From contig NZ_AP022314.1 of NCBI RefSeq assembly GCF_009936235.1, positions 124,001 to 188,000 on the forward strand: a DNA stretch of 64,000 bases. Reading direction: 5' to 3'. This DNA is from Mycobacterium xenopi (GTDB lineage: Bacteria > Actinomycetota > Actinomycetes > Mycobacteriales > Mycobacteriaceae). Shown piece by piece: positions 40,477 to 50,085 of the stretch (position 1 is the stretch's first letter; every line of letters starts with the position of its first letter). A program made the position numbers and the translations under genes. The notes under the pieces are model-generated. The model ran no database searches. It was given only the letters and a program-made list of their open reading frames with translations, and was not told the DNA's origin.

Positions 40477-40516
40477 GACCAGCGGCCAATTCGGAAGTGA
40501 AGGACTTGGATCCGCG

Positions 40517-41785
40517 ATGAAGTTTGTGCTCGCAGCCTACGGAACGCGCGGGGATATCGAGCCGTGCGTCGTACTGGGTCGTGAGCTGCAGCGCCGCGGG
40601 CACGATGTGGCCATGGCCGTTCCTCCTAATTTGGTGGGCGACGTCGAGGCGGCCGGACTTGCGGCGATGGCCTATGGGATGGATTCGCAGGCACTGATCG
40701 ACACCCACCGCGACTTCTGGACGTCGCTGTTTCGCAACTTTTGGAATATCCCGGAAGTCCGCCGGCTGTGGCGCGAAGTGTGGAATCCCGGCATCCAGTC
40801 GTGGCAGGAGATGAGCAAGGCGCTGACGTCGCTGACCGACGGCGCCGATCTGCTGTTGAGCGGCATAAGTTTTCAGGAGGGCGCGGCGAACATCGCCGAA
40901 TATTACGGCATTCCTTTGGTCACTCTGCATACTTTTCCGATTCGGGCCAACGGTTACCTAGTACCGATCCTGCCGGCGCCGTTGGGCCGGCGAGCGATAA
41001 CAGCGCTGGAGTGGCTGCACTGGCGCATGACCCGCAAGGTCGAGGACGAACAACGCCGTGAACTGGGCCTACCGAAGGCAAAGGGGCCCTCACCGCGGCG
41101 CATCGCCGAACGCGGAGCGCTGGAAATCCAGGCTTACGACGAGGTGTGCTTTCCGAAACTGTCTGCGCAATGGGCGAAATTCGACGGTCAACGACCGTTT
41201 GTCGGAGCGCTGACCCTGGAGTCGCCCACAGATGCCGACGAGGAGGTGGCGTCGTGGATTGCCGAGGGAACACCGCCGATCTTCTTCGGCTTCGGCAGCA
41301 TCCCGGTCGAATCCCCTGCCAACACCCTGGCCATGATCGCCGCGGCCTGCACCCAGTTGGGCGAGCGTGCGCTGGTGTGCTCGGCATGGAGTGATTTCAG
41401 TGGCCTTCCGCATTTCGACCACGTCAAAGTGGTCGGCGCGGTGGACTTCGCGGCGATCTTTCCGACGTGCCGTGTGGTGGTGCACCACGGTGGTGCCGGC
41501 ACCACTGCCGTGGGTCTGCGCGCCGGAGTTCCGACGGTGATCCTTTGGACGTGGCCGGACCAATCGCTCCGCGGAGCTGCGCTCAAACGGTTGAAAGTCG
41601 GCACATCCAGGCGCTTTTCGTCGACTACGCTCGAGTCGCTGGTGGCGGACCTGCGCACCGTCCTCGCCCCCCGGTACCTGAACCGGGCACGTGAGATCGC
41701 CCCGCGGATCACCGGGCCTGCCGAAAGCCTTGCCGCAGCCGCTGATCTGGTAGAAAACGTCGCCCGCCTCAAACGCGTGGGTTGA
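40517..41785 (+). CDS. GPL-type glycosyltransferase 3
   Basis: This 422-residue paralogue opens with MKFVLAAYGTRGDIEPC and has HHGGAGT at residues 323-329. The start is fixed by alignment with the other copies; an in-frame ATG 174 bp upstream would read through the end of the methyltransferase gene and is unlikely. It follows the methyltransferase gene by 40 bp, consistent with one transcript. Confidence 0.88.
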   Translation: MKFVLAAYGTRGDIEPCVVLGRELQRRGHDVAMAVPPNLVGDVEAAGLAAMAYGMDSQALIDTHRDFWTSLFRNFWNIPEVRRLWREVWNPGIQSWQEMSKALTSLTDGADLLLSGISFQEGAANIAEYYGIPLVTLHTFPIRANGYLVPILPAPLGRRAITALEWLHWRMTRKVEDEQRRELGLPKAKGPSPRRIAERGALEIQAYDEVCFPKLSAQWAKFDGQRPFVGALTLESPTDADEEVASWIAEGTPPIFFGFGSIPVESPANTLAMIAAACTQLGERALVCSAWSDFSGLPHFDHVKVVGAVDFAAIFPTCRVVVHHGGAGTTAVGLRAGVPTVILWTWPDQSLRGAALKRLKVGTSRRFSSTTLESLVADLRTVLAPRYLNRAREIAPRITGPAESLAAAADLVENVARLKRVG

Positions 41786-42197
41786 TCTGAGCGGTAGTCA
41801 TCGCCGTACCGCGTCCGGTTCGCAAATGAGAAACACCATTTGACCGCGCGGTGGCGACCAAACGGACATAAAGCGGCCGATTGTCCGATGAGTTCAGTGA
41901 TCGATATTCGCACATGCTGAGTAAATGGCCAGGGCGTAGCAGTCGCCGGTGTAAAAGCGGCGCTACCTGTGATCTTCCCCGTGAATCGTTGTCTCCGACA
42001 TAGAGAGCAGCAAATTTTATGCTGCGGGCACTTCGTGGCTTCATGCTGAAACGCCAAGTGCCACTTAGGAAATTGCCGAAATTCTCGCTGGTAGCCCGTC
42101 TATCGGGTTACTCTGTGACTGGCTGAGCCCGTGGACGTGAGGCTACCGCTTTCATGCGCGAGAGCGCATGGGAGGTGAAAGGCTTGAAAACTCAGCG
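41786..42197 (+). promoter_or_regulatory. Intergenic region before glycosyltransferase 4, with start-proximal hairpin
   Basis: This 412-bp stretch has no supportable gene. Just before the downstream gene, 42153-42170 reads CATGCGC-GAGA-GCGCATG, a perfect 7-bp stem with a 4-base loop. It is followed directly by GGGAGG, so the hairpin could regulate translation or bind a repressor. The long gap suggests the fourth glycosyltransferase has its own promoter. Confidence 0.45.
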
Positions 42198-43478
42198 ATG
42201 AAATTAGCGTTGGCGACGTGGGGAAGTCGTGGTGAAGTTGAACCGTTTGCTGCCCTAGGTCGTGAGCTGTTGCGCCGGGGGCATGACGTGCGCATTGCCG
42301 TCGCACCGGACCTCGTCAGTTTTGCTGAATCGGCAGGCCTTGCAGCGATCGGGTACGGCCCGGAATTGCAGGCCATCGTGGACGCGTATCGAGACTTTTG
42401 GGCGCGTTTCTTCGGTGAGTTTTGGAGGGTTCGCGATCTGATCGCGCTGTGGCGCGAAATCGCGGACACCCTTACCGCATCTCGGCCGGAGATCAGCGCG
42501 ACGCTGAGGTCGCTGGCCGACGGGGCAGACGTGTTGATCACTGGCATGAATTTCGAAGATTCCGCTGCCAACGTCGCGGAGTATCACGACATGCCATTGG
42601 CCACGCTACACTGGTTTCCCATGCGACCCAACGGCCAACTCGTGCCATTGCTGCCCGGACCCTTGGGCCGCTCGACAATGGCGGTGCTCGAGTGGCTGTC
42701 GTGGCTGGGGACGAAGAAATTCGAGGACGCCCAGCGCCGCGAACTCGGCCTGCCGAAAGCACGCACCCCCTGGCCGCGGCGCATCATCCGACGCGGAGCG
42801 CTGGAAATCCAGGCCTACGACGAGGCTTGCTTTCCGGGGCTGGCCGCCGAATGGGCGAAATGGAATGGGCAGCGGCCCTTTGTCGGCGCGCTGACGTTGG
42901 AGTTACCAACCAATGCCGATGACGAGGTCGCGTCGTGGATCGCCGCGGGAACACCGCCCATCTTCTTCGGCTTCGGCAGCATCCCGGTCGAATCACCGGC
43001 CGACACGCTCAGCATGATCGGCGGGGCCTGCTCGCAGCTGGGCGAGCGGGCGCTGCTGTGCGGCGGATCGACCGACTTCAGCCATGTTCCGCATATGGAG
43101 CACGTCAAGGTAGTGGACACGGTGAATTTCGCGGCCATTTTTCCGGCATGCCGCGCCGTTGTGCACCACGGTGGCGCCGGCACCACGGCCGTAGGGCTGC
43201 GCTCCGGAGTGCCCACGTTGATCCTCTCCACGGATCTCAATCAGACGCTGTGGGGCGCACAGATCAAGAGATTGAAAGTAGGTACAGCCCAGCGCTTTTC
43301 AGCAGTCAACGAGCAATCACTGGTCGCCGACCTGCAGACCATCCTCGCGCCAGATTACGTCGCCCGAGCCCGCGAGCTCGCCGGCCGGATGAGCAAACCG
43401 GCCGAAAGCGTAACCAAAGCTGCCGATCTTGTTGAGGACTTCGCACGCGGTAGGGGTGTCGGCTGTTCGGCTAACTAA
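42198..43478 (+). CDS. GPL-type glycosyltransferase 4
   Basis: This 426-residue paralogue opens with MKLALATWGSRGEVEPF and has HHGGAGT at residues 323-329. It has slightly more divergent N-terminal residues (TWGSRGEVEPF) than the other three. The start is set by alignment; an in-frame ATG 30 bp upstream lies inside a hairpin. It is the last gene of the lipopeptide locus before the insertion-sequence block. Confidence 0.88.
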   Translation: MKLALATWGSRGEVEPFAALGRELLRRGHDVRIAVAPDLVSFAESAGLAAIGYGPELQAIVDAYRDFWARFFGEFWRVRDLIALWREIADTLTASRPEISATLRSLADGADVLITGMNFEDSAANVAEYHDMPLATLHWFPMRPNGQLVPLLPGPLGRSTMAVLEWLSWLGTKKFEDAQRRELGLPKARTPWPRRIIRRGALEIQAYDEACFPGLAAEWAKWNGQRPFVGALTLELPTNADDEVASWIAAGTPPIFFGFGSIPVESPADTLSMIGGACSQLGERALLCGGSTDFSHVPHMEHVKVVDTVNFAAIFPACRAVVHHGGAGTTAVGLRSGVPTLILSTDLNQTLWGAQIKRLKVGTAQRFSAVNEQSLVADLQTILAPDYVARARELAGRMSKPAESVTKAADLVEDFARGRGVGCSAN

Positions 43479-44912
43479 TAGCGACATCGGATGATCGACG
43501 GAGTTCAGCTCGAAGTACAGGTCGTCGACGCCGTCGGAGTGCGACTACTTGGCTGTGATTGTCTGGTCTACCTTGACTTGGCTCACGATCCGGGGTTTGC
43601 GGGTAGTTGCGGCGGGTTGACCCGTTGTTGTTCGGTTTTGGATGCGGGGCGAGTGAGTCTCGCGCGGTCGAGCACCGCGTTGGGCCAATCAGGCTGTGCC
43701 GCTGAGCAGATGATGACGGCACCGCCCGGCGCGGATCGGTGGCCCAAACTTGAGTTCCTAACTGAAGTCAGGCCACTTGTGGGCTCGTCGTAGGCTTGGG
43801 TTTAGCGGGCTGGGATGTTGGAGCGCTTGGCGACTCCTGTGACGCCTGGCCGGCCTTATTGCGGCGCTTGTGCATGAGTTTGTGGCGGGCGTGGTCGCGC
43901 TGGCGGGGGTCGAGTTGGTAACGCTGTTTGATGATGACGCGGCCTTGGGATTCTGTAATCGCGGTTCCGTCGATGTCGCGCAGTTGGTAGCGCTGTCCTG
44001 CGCGCATGCAGGTGGCGATGCGGGTGACCAGCATGGTGGCAAGGTGGCAGATCGCTGAGTCGTGGTGGCGGTCCCCGGCCATCAGACGCTGGTACTTTGC
44101 GGCAGATTGGGGGTCGACTTTGCGTGCCTGATCGGCTGCGGTGTAAAGCATTTCGCGCAGTAGTGGGTCGCCGGCCTTGGTGATCGACGATTCGGTCTTG
44201 ACCACCCCTGATTGGCTGACTTTCGGGATTAGTCCGGTGTAGGCGCGGATCGCCGCAAGCGAGGTGAACCGGTGCGGGTCGCCGATCTGGCCGGCGATGA
44301 CCGCGCTGATGGTGGGGCCGACGCCGGGTGCGGACGCGACGATCCCCTGCGGGTCGGCGTCTGTGTAGAGGTTGGCGATCCGCTCGTCGATCGCTTTGAT
44401 CTGACGGGTCAAAAACAATGCTTGTTCGGCCTCGTGGGCGATATCGGCGGACAGTTCGGCGAAGTCCATCCCATCGGTGCCCTCGACATTCCATAGGGCG
44501 AGGGTTTCTCTGGCTGCGGCGATTAGGCCGGCGGCATGCTCGTCACGCCAATTGCCACGGGGACCGCGTGGCAAGGAACCGGGCCAGTCTGGCCTGGCCG
44601 AGCCGGATCACTGCGTGCGGATCGGCGTAACGAGCCAAAAGTTCCAGCGCGGCGTTACCGTAATTCGAGCCCAGTACCGCATACCAGGTCGGTCCCAGCG
44701 ATCAGCGCGTCGAGGCGGGCGTAGACCGCGGTGCGGGGCTTGACCATAGTGGAACGCTGCTTGACCAGCCGCCGCAACGGATTAGCCGGCCCTTGGCCGG
44801 AATACTCACGCAGCCCATCAGGATGCAGCAGCGGCAGCCGGGCCAAAAGCTCCGAGTCGATCCGGTCGTTCTTGGCGTGCTTGGAGTAGTACTTGCGCAG
44901 GTCAGCCGACTG

Positions 44913-44941
44913 GAGCCTGTCACGAATTCTGTGTAAGTCTG
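44913..44941 (+). repeat. IS256 left terminal inverted repeat
   Basis: The sequence begins GAGCCTGTCAC and matches the reverse complement of 46303-46331 at about 20 of 29 positions, including the block CTGTGTAAGTC. Confidence 0.85.
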
Positions 44942-44966
44942 AGGTAATTTGACTACGAATTGTATT

Positions 44967-46253
44967 CTAACACAATGGGATTCGGCCTGGGAACAGTTTG
45001 GCGAGTGTGTTCAACGCCACAGTCCAGTTGTAGGTCCCGGTGCCCGAATAACCTCCTCTCTCGCTGGAGATGTTGCGCAAACCCAGATACAGCAACTTCA
45101 TCGCCGAGTCCTTGTCCGGGAAGTGGCCGCGGTTCTTGGTGATTTTGCGTAGCTGGAAATTTATCGACTCGATCGCGTTAGTGGTGTAGACGATCTTGCG
45201 CAGCTCCACTGGATAGTCCAGGAACGGCACGAATTCGGGCCAGGCTTTGCGCCACACGTCGACCGCGCCGGGATATTGGGCCCCGTACGTGGTGTCGAAT
45301 TCCTTCAGTGCCAGCTCGGCGGCATCCACGGTAGGGGCGCTGTAGATCGCCCGCATGGATGAGGCGACCTTTTTGCGGTCCTTGTAAGACACGAACCGCA
45401 TCGCGTTGCGGATCACGTGCACCACGCAGGTCTGCACGACAGTGTCGGGGTAAATCGAGCGGATCGCATCGGGCAGGCCGGTCAGCCCGTCGCAGCAGGC
45501 GATAAGGATGTCGCGCACCCCGCGGTTGCGCAGGTCGATGACGACTTTCTGCCAAAATTTGGCGCCCTCGGAATCTTGGATCCAGCAGCCCAGGGCGTGT
45601 TTGCGCCCATCGAGGTCCACGCCAATGGCCAGGTAGGCCACCTTGGTGCCCACCACCCCGTTGTCGGCGATCCGTAGCCGCAGCCCGTCGATATACAGGA
45701 TCGGGTAGACCTCATCGAGCGGGCGCGATTGCCAGGCCTTGATCTCATCGACCACCACCTCGGTGATATTGGAGATCAGCTCCCGCGACACCTTGGCCCC
45801 GTACACCTCTTCGAGGTGGGCCTCGATATCCCGGGTGGTCATGCCACGCGAATACAACGACAGCACTACCGAATTGATGTTGTTGAGCCGGCGCTTCTTT
45901 TTAGGCACGATCACCGGCTCAAAGGTGCCGTTGCGATCCCGCGGCACCGCGATATCGACCGGGCCGTTAACCGTGGTCACCGTCTTCGCCGAAGACCCAT
46001 TGCGAGAATTACCCGACCCGCGGCCGGCCGGGTCACCGGATTCATAACCCAAATGGTGGGTCATCTCGGTTTGTAAGGCCCGCTCGAGCACCGCCTTGGT
46101 CAGTTCGGTCAGCAAACCATCCGCGCCGTCGATCGGGGTGCCCGATTTCACCGCGTCCTTGATCAGCGAATCCAGGGTCTCGGCCGAAAACGTCTCCGCC
46201 AGTTGGCGAGCCGCCGACTTCTCCTTACCAGCCGACTCCATGACCTTCGTCAC
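44967..46253 (-). CDS. IS256-family (mutator type) transposase
   Basis: This 428-residue DDE transposase has the expected acidic residues in the contexts YIDGLRLR, CCDGLTGLP and TTNAIESINFQLR. Its length is normal for the family, and the frame is open from start to stop. It fills the element between the inverted repeats. Confidence 0.95.
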   Translation of the reverse strand: MTKVMESAGKEKSAARQLAETFSAETLDSLIKDAVKSGTPIDGADGLLTELTKAVLERALQTEMTHHLGYESGDPAGRGSGNSRNGSSAKTVTTVNGPVDIAVPRDRNGTFEPVIVPKKKRRLNNINSVVLSLYSRGMTTRDIEAHLEEVYGAKVSRELISNITEVVVDEIKAWQSRPLDEVYPILYIDGLRLRIADNGVVGTKVAYLAIGVDLDGRKHALGCWIQDSEGAKFWQKVVIDLRNRGVRDILIACCDGLTGLPDAIRSIYPDTVVQTCVVHVIRNAMRFVSYKDRKKVASSMRAIYSAPTVDAAELALKEFDTTYGAQYPGAVDVWRKAWPEFVPFLDYPVELRKIVYTTNAIESINFQLRKITKNRGHFPDKDSAMKLLYLGLRNISSERGGYSGTGTYNWTVALNTLAKLFPGRIPLC

Positions 46254-46302
46254 AAAACACTCCTTCTGTCCGCCCAGATGGCGGTCCGATGATGGACCAC
46301 CC

Positions 46303-46331
46303 CGGACTTACACAGATGGAATGACACGCCC
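46303..46331 (-). repeat. IS256 right terminal inverted repeat
   Basis: The reverse strand begins GGGCGTGTCAT and shares TCTGTGTAAGTCC with the other end. The target duplication GCCGACTG follows at once. Confidence 0.85.
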
Positions 46332-46594
46332 GCCGACTGCGTGGTCGGCACCATCACCACCTTCGCGCCGCGCCGGCGAAACCACTCGGCGATCACGATC
46401 CAGGCGTTTCTGGTGGGCTCTAGGACCACCGTCAGCTCGGCCGGATCCTTGACACCCGCATCGGCCCACACCCGCTCCAGCTCCTCGGTGCGGGTCATGA
46501 ACTTACGACCCCGCCACACCGTCTTGCCGTCACGGGACAGCGTCGCTTGATGCGCAGCCCGAACCGCAACGTCGATCCCCAACGTCAATGTCAC

Positions 46595-46856
46595 TGTAAA
46601 ACCCTTCTGCCACTGGCTCTTTCAGACCACCAGGTGACTGAGCGCCGCGGCCACGGCCCAGACATTCTCTAAGCAGGAGTCCACACCCACCGGCTGGCTC
46701 CAAGTTCCCGAACAAGGACACCGCACGACCAGACACCGAAGTCCACGGGAGGCCGCTCAAACTTCAGGGATCACCACGTGTCCCAGTCGGACCCTCGGAC
46801 CTGCCCGTGGACTCACACAGAGGCTAAATGTCAGACCCGGCTGCGATGATGACGGT
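46595..46856 (-). ncRNA. IS110 non-coding end, possible bridge RNA region
   Basis: This 262-bp stretch lies upstream of the IS110 transposase start and has no gene. IS110-group elements are known to encode a structured bridge RNA in the non-coding end before the transposase. The location fits, but I did not fold the sequence or define ends. The far part also holds the promoter of the REP13E12 gene. Confidence 0.3.
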
Positions 46857-47873
46857 ATGTCGTCGACCGCTGCGCCTGCTGCCACCGGGTTGAGTCCTGC
46901 CGAGCGTCTTGAGGTGTTGTTCGAGGAGTTGGCGGAGTTGGCCGGTCAGCGCAACGCCATTGATGGGCGCATCGTGCAGATCGTCGCCGAGCTGGATCGC
47001 GACGAGCTGTGCGGCGCCACCGGTGCGCGCTCGGTGGCGGCGTTGGTGGCCTGGAAGCTCGGCTTGTCGTCGACCAACGCCCACACGATCACCACCGTGG
47101 CGCGCCGGCTAGAAGAGTTTCCCCGCTGCGCGGCGGGCCTGGCCGAGGGCCGGCTGTCGCTGGATCAGGTCGGGGTCATCGCCGCACGGGCCGGTGAGGG
47201 ATCCGATGAGCATTACGCGCAGTTGGCGGCGGTGGCCACGGTCAACCAGTTGCGCACCGCGGTGCGGCTCGAACCGCGACCCCAACCCGAGCCGCAGCGG
47301 CCAGCGCCGCGTTCGATCACCAAGACCAGCGATGAGCGGTCCAGTTGTTGGCGGATCAGACTTCCCCACGACGAGGCGGCCACGTTCGACGCCGCCCTGG
47401 CCTCTCACCTCGATGCGCTGATCGCCGAGTGGAAACACGACCACGGCGAGCGCGGGTCAAAGAATTGTCCCCCGCTGCCGAGCACGATCGATGCGTTTAT
47501 GCGCCTGGTCGAGACGGGCTGGGACGCCGATGCCACCCGCCGGCCCCACGGCCAGCACACCACCGTGGTGATGCACGTCGACGTTGAACGGCGCGCCGCC
47601 GCGCTGCATTTGGGTCCGCTGCTGTCGGATGCCGAACGCCAATATCTGACCTGTGATGCCCTCTGTGAAGTGTGGTTCGAACGGGCCGGCGAGCCCATCG
47701 GCGCCGGCCGCGCCACGCGGCTGATCGGCCGGCGGCTGCGCCGCGCCCTCGAGCACCGCCACCCCACCTGTGCAGTCCCCGGCTGCGGGGCCACCCGCGG
47801 CCTGCACGCCCACCACATAACCCACTGGGAAGACGGCGGGCCCACCGAATTATCCAAGCTCAAATGTCGCTAA
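46857..47873 (+). pseudogene. REP13E12-family DUF222/HNH protein, truncated inside HNH domain
   Basis: The 338-residue product has the DUF222 domain (residues about 10-260) and the start of a C-terminal HNH motif, CAVPGCGATRGLHAHHITHW. After GGPTELS the usual NLVLVCPYHHR-type second half is missing and replaced by five unrelated residues and a stop. Full-length relatives are roughly 100 residues longer. The break lies just before a serine integrase gene, so the gene was cut by element integration. REP13E12 copies are the known target of the phiRv1 prophage in M. tuberculosis. Confidence 0.88.
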
Positions 47874-47882
47874 ACTACCCTC
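47855..47882 (+). other. Probable attL junction of the integrated element
   Basis: The REP13E12 coding sequence stops matching its family right after the GPTELS codons (about 47860), and the integrase start codon is at 47883. The crossover should therefore lie near 47860-47870. I could not find the matching right-hand site by eye, so the core is undefined. Confidence 0.55.
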
Positions 47883-49322
47883 ATGGCGAAACCGAGAACT
47901 CCCGGTCAACGCGTCGGGGTGCGGTCGGCGGCGATCTACGCCCGGATCTCCGCCGATGTGGAGGGCACCGGGCTGGGAGTGGCACGTCAGTTGGAGGACT
48001 GCCGCAAGCTCGCCGCTGATCGGGGCTGGCAGGTCGGCGATGAGTACGTCGACAACGATGTATCGGCCTACTCGGGCAAGCCGCGTCGCGAGTACGCCCG
48101 GATGTTGGATGACCTGAAATCCGGTGCGCGTGATGCGGTGATCGTCTACAACCTCGACCGTCTGCATCGTCGCCCGGTCGAGTTGGAAGACTTCGTCACC
48201 CTGTGTGAAGTGGCGGGCGTGCGCGATGTCGCCACCGTGACCGCCGACATCGATCTCGGCAACGATGACGGGTTGTTCATGGCCCGGATTTTCGCCGCGT
48301 TCGCCGCCAAAGAATCCGGCCGCAAATCCGCGCGTATCCGCCGCAAAATGCTGCAGAACGCCGAACAAGGATTGCCGCACGGCCCAGCGCGGCCGTTCGG
48401 CTACGAACCCGACAAAATCACCCTCCGCCCCGACGAAGCGAAAGTCGTTCGGGAGATGGTGGACCGCTACCTGGCCGGGGCATCGATCCGATCGTTGACG
48501 ATTTGGCTCAACGACACCGGGATCGCCCCGCCCGCGTCCACGTCGTGGCAGACCACCACCGTCCGCCACATCCTGGCCTCAGGACGGATTGCCGGGTTGC
48601 GCGAGCATCACGGGGAGGTGATCGGTCCCGCGGCGTGGCCGGCGATCATCACCCCCGCCGAGCGGGACCGCATCCTCGCCCGGATGACTGCCCGCTCAGT
48701 GACCAAGACCCGCGCCCCACGCACCTACCTACTGTCTGGGATGCTGCGCTGCGGACGCTGCGGGAACCGCTTGTTTTCCCAAGCCCGCCACAACAATCCA
48801 ACCAACCGAGTCCGCCGCTACGTCTGCCTCAAAGGCCCCGACCACGGCGGCTGCGGCCGACTCACCGTGGTCGCGCAACCAGTCGAAGAACTGTTGACTG
48901 ACGCGGTACTGACCCGACTGGACTCCCCGCAGCTCGCCGACGCCCTGAACGGGAAAGCCAGAGTCGACGCTGATGTCGCCGCGCTCGCTGCGCAGCTAGA
49001 AGCCGACCAGGCCCGCCTCGACGAGCTCGCCGCACTCTATGCCGAGGGCGCGGTGACCGCACGGGAATGGATCGCTGCCCGCGACCCCATCACCAACCGC
49101 ATCACCCAAACCCGCCGCGACATCGCAAAAGCCACCGACACCAGCTCAATAGTGGACCTCGTGGGCACCGGCAACGCGCTACGCGGCCAATGGGACGGCC
49201 TCGACATCGACCGCCAACAAGCCATCATCAAATCAGTACTCGACCACGCCGTCATCGCACCCGGCACCCCCGGCTCCCGCGGCCTCGACATCAACCGCGT
49301 CCAGCCAGTTTGGCGTGTGTAG
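47883..49322 (+). CDS. Large serine recombinase (phiRv1-like integrase)
   Basis: This 479-residue integrase has the resolvase catalytic domain with YARIS (Ser23), LGVARQLEDC, DNDVSAYSGK and LDRLHRRPVELE. A recombinase domain, a zinc ribbon (MLRCGRCGNRLF near residue 288), a coiled-coil arm and the ending INRVQPVWRV follow. The motif pattern is close to the phiRv1 integrase Rv1586c. It lies 9 bp after the truncated REP13E12 gene, as expected for an integrase at its own attachment site. It cuts and joins attP and attB; excision would need a directionality factor, which I could not identify. Confidence 0.93.
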   Translation: MAKPRTPGQRVGVRSAAIYARISADVEGTGLGVARQLEDCRKLAADRGWQVGDEYVDNDVSAYSGKPRREYARMLDDLKSGARDAVIVYNLDRLHRRPVELEDFVTLCEVAGVRDVATVTADIDLGNDDGLFMARIFAAFAAKESGRKSARIRRKMLQNAEQGLPHGPARPFGYEPDKITLRPDEAKVVREMVDRYLAGASIRSLTIWLNDTGIAPPASTSWQTTTVRHILASGRIAGLREHHGEVIGPAAWPAIITPAERDRILARMTARSVTKTRAPRTYLLSGMLRCGRCGNRLFSQARHNNPTNRVRRYVCLKGPDHGGCGRLTVVAQPVEELLTDAVLTRLDSPQLADALNGKARVDADVAALAAQLEADQARLDELAALYAEGAVTAREWIAARDPITNRITQTRRDIAKATDTSSIVDLVGTGNALRGQWDGLDIDRQQAIIKSVLDHAVIAPGTPGSRGLDINRVQPVWRV

Positions 49323-49560
49323 ATCGCGCTTCTGTCGCGCAGGCACGACTGTCGCAAACTGTTCCAGATTGGACCCGTGTGACAATCCGGCTGGTGTCCG
49401 ACTTGCTATTTCGTCGTTCATGCCAGGCGTCCTGGTCAACGGCGACAGGCGCTGCCGACTTAGCATCGGATCACAGAGGGCGCACTGTGCAGATCAGTCC
49501 TGGCGACCGGTGCGCCATGATCAGCCATGAGTGACACCTGACCGGCAGTGTGAAACCGGG

Positions 49561-50085
49561 TCACCTGAACAGCTCAGCGCCGGATCTCACGGGCAGGCGC
49601 ATATCTGTGGCGAGTAGGGCATCGATCAGAGCGATAGTCTGGTTTTGGTCTCGGTCGAAGATCTCGGTGTGAGCTTGCGCGACCAGCCGCATCGTATCGA
49701 TGAACGGTATGTGGCGCAGTTTCGCTTGTTCCACTGCCGCGCGTTCATCGAGAACTGCAACCAGTCCACGATGTTTGGCACAGGCGATGACGGCGCACTC
49801 GCCCATGTGCTCACCAGTGCCGCCCCCAAGCACCACTTTGACGTGCAGTGCTGTCCATTGTTCGTCGTCATTCATGAATATCCGCTCTGCCCACGCTGCC
49901 GAATCCACAGAAGGCACACCAGGATGGAGGTTTCTTGCCTTGTCGATCTCCACTTCGACCTCGCGCGGCACCAGCACGATGCCCTGAGGAGCCAAGCGCT
50001 CAAGGACACCGCTGTGACCGGCGCGGCAGAAATGGGTGAATGTGCTGGTGTCCATCACCCATTGCGCGGCGGGGTCAGTCCCCAC
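49561..50085 (-). CDS. PIN-domain nuclease, toxin candidate
   Basis: This 174-residue protein has the PIN layout: VMDTSTF near residue 10, a Glu in GEHMGECAVIACAK, and LDERAAVEQAK. PIN proteins cleave RNA with metal ions. The start overlaps the end of the XRE-ImmA gene by 11 bp, so the two are translationally linked. Pairing of a PIN-like toxin with an XRE-ImmA protein is a known toxin-antitoxin style. The 238 bp between its stop and the integrase stop hold no supportable gene. Confidence 0.7.
   Translation of the reverse strand: MGTDPAAQWVMDTSTFTHFCRAGHSGVLERLAPQGIVLVPREVEVEIDKARNLHPGVPSVDSAAWAERIFMNDDEQWTALHVKVVLGGGTGEHMGECAVIACAKHRGLVAVLDERAAVEQAKLRHIPFIDTMRLVAQAHTEIFDRDQNQTIALIDALLATDMRLPVRSGAELFR

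Larger units (their letters stand above)
44913..46331 (-). mobile_element. Complete IS256-family insertion sequence, 1419 bp
   Basis: The element holds one transposase gene and has imperfect 29-bp terminal inverted repeats sharing the TGTGTAAGTC core. It is flanked by an 8-bp target duplication, GCCGACTG, at 44905-44912 and 46332-46339. It inserted into an IS110-family transposase gene. Intact ends and gene suggest a fairly recent, possibly mobile copy. Confidence 0.93.
43768..46594 (-). pseudogene. IS110-family transposase, split by IS256 element and frameshifted
   Basis: The N-terminal part (46340-46594) carries the DEDD-type start LGIDVAVRAAHQATL and VVLEPTRNAWIVIAEWF. The rest lies beyond the inserted element (44904 down to 43768) and contains KNDRIDSELLARLPLLHPDGL and the C-terminal transposase domain SAPGVGPTISAVIAGQIG. 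Removing the inserted element and one copy of its 8-bp duplication restores VPTTQSADLRKYYSK in frame. At least two further frame breaks occur, near 44690 and 44575. Such enzymes move DNA by RNA-guided recombination, but this copy is dead. Confidence 0.85.
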
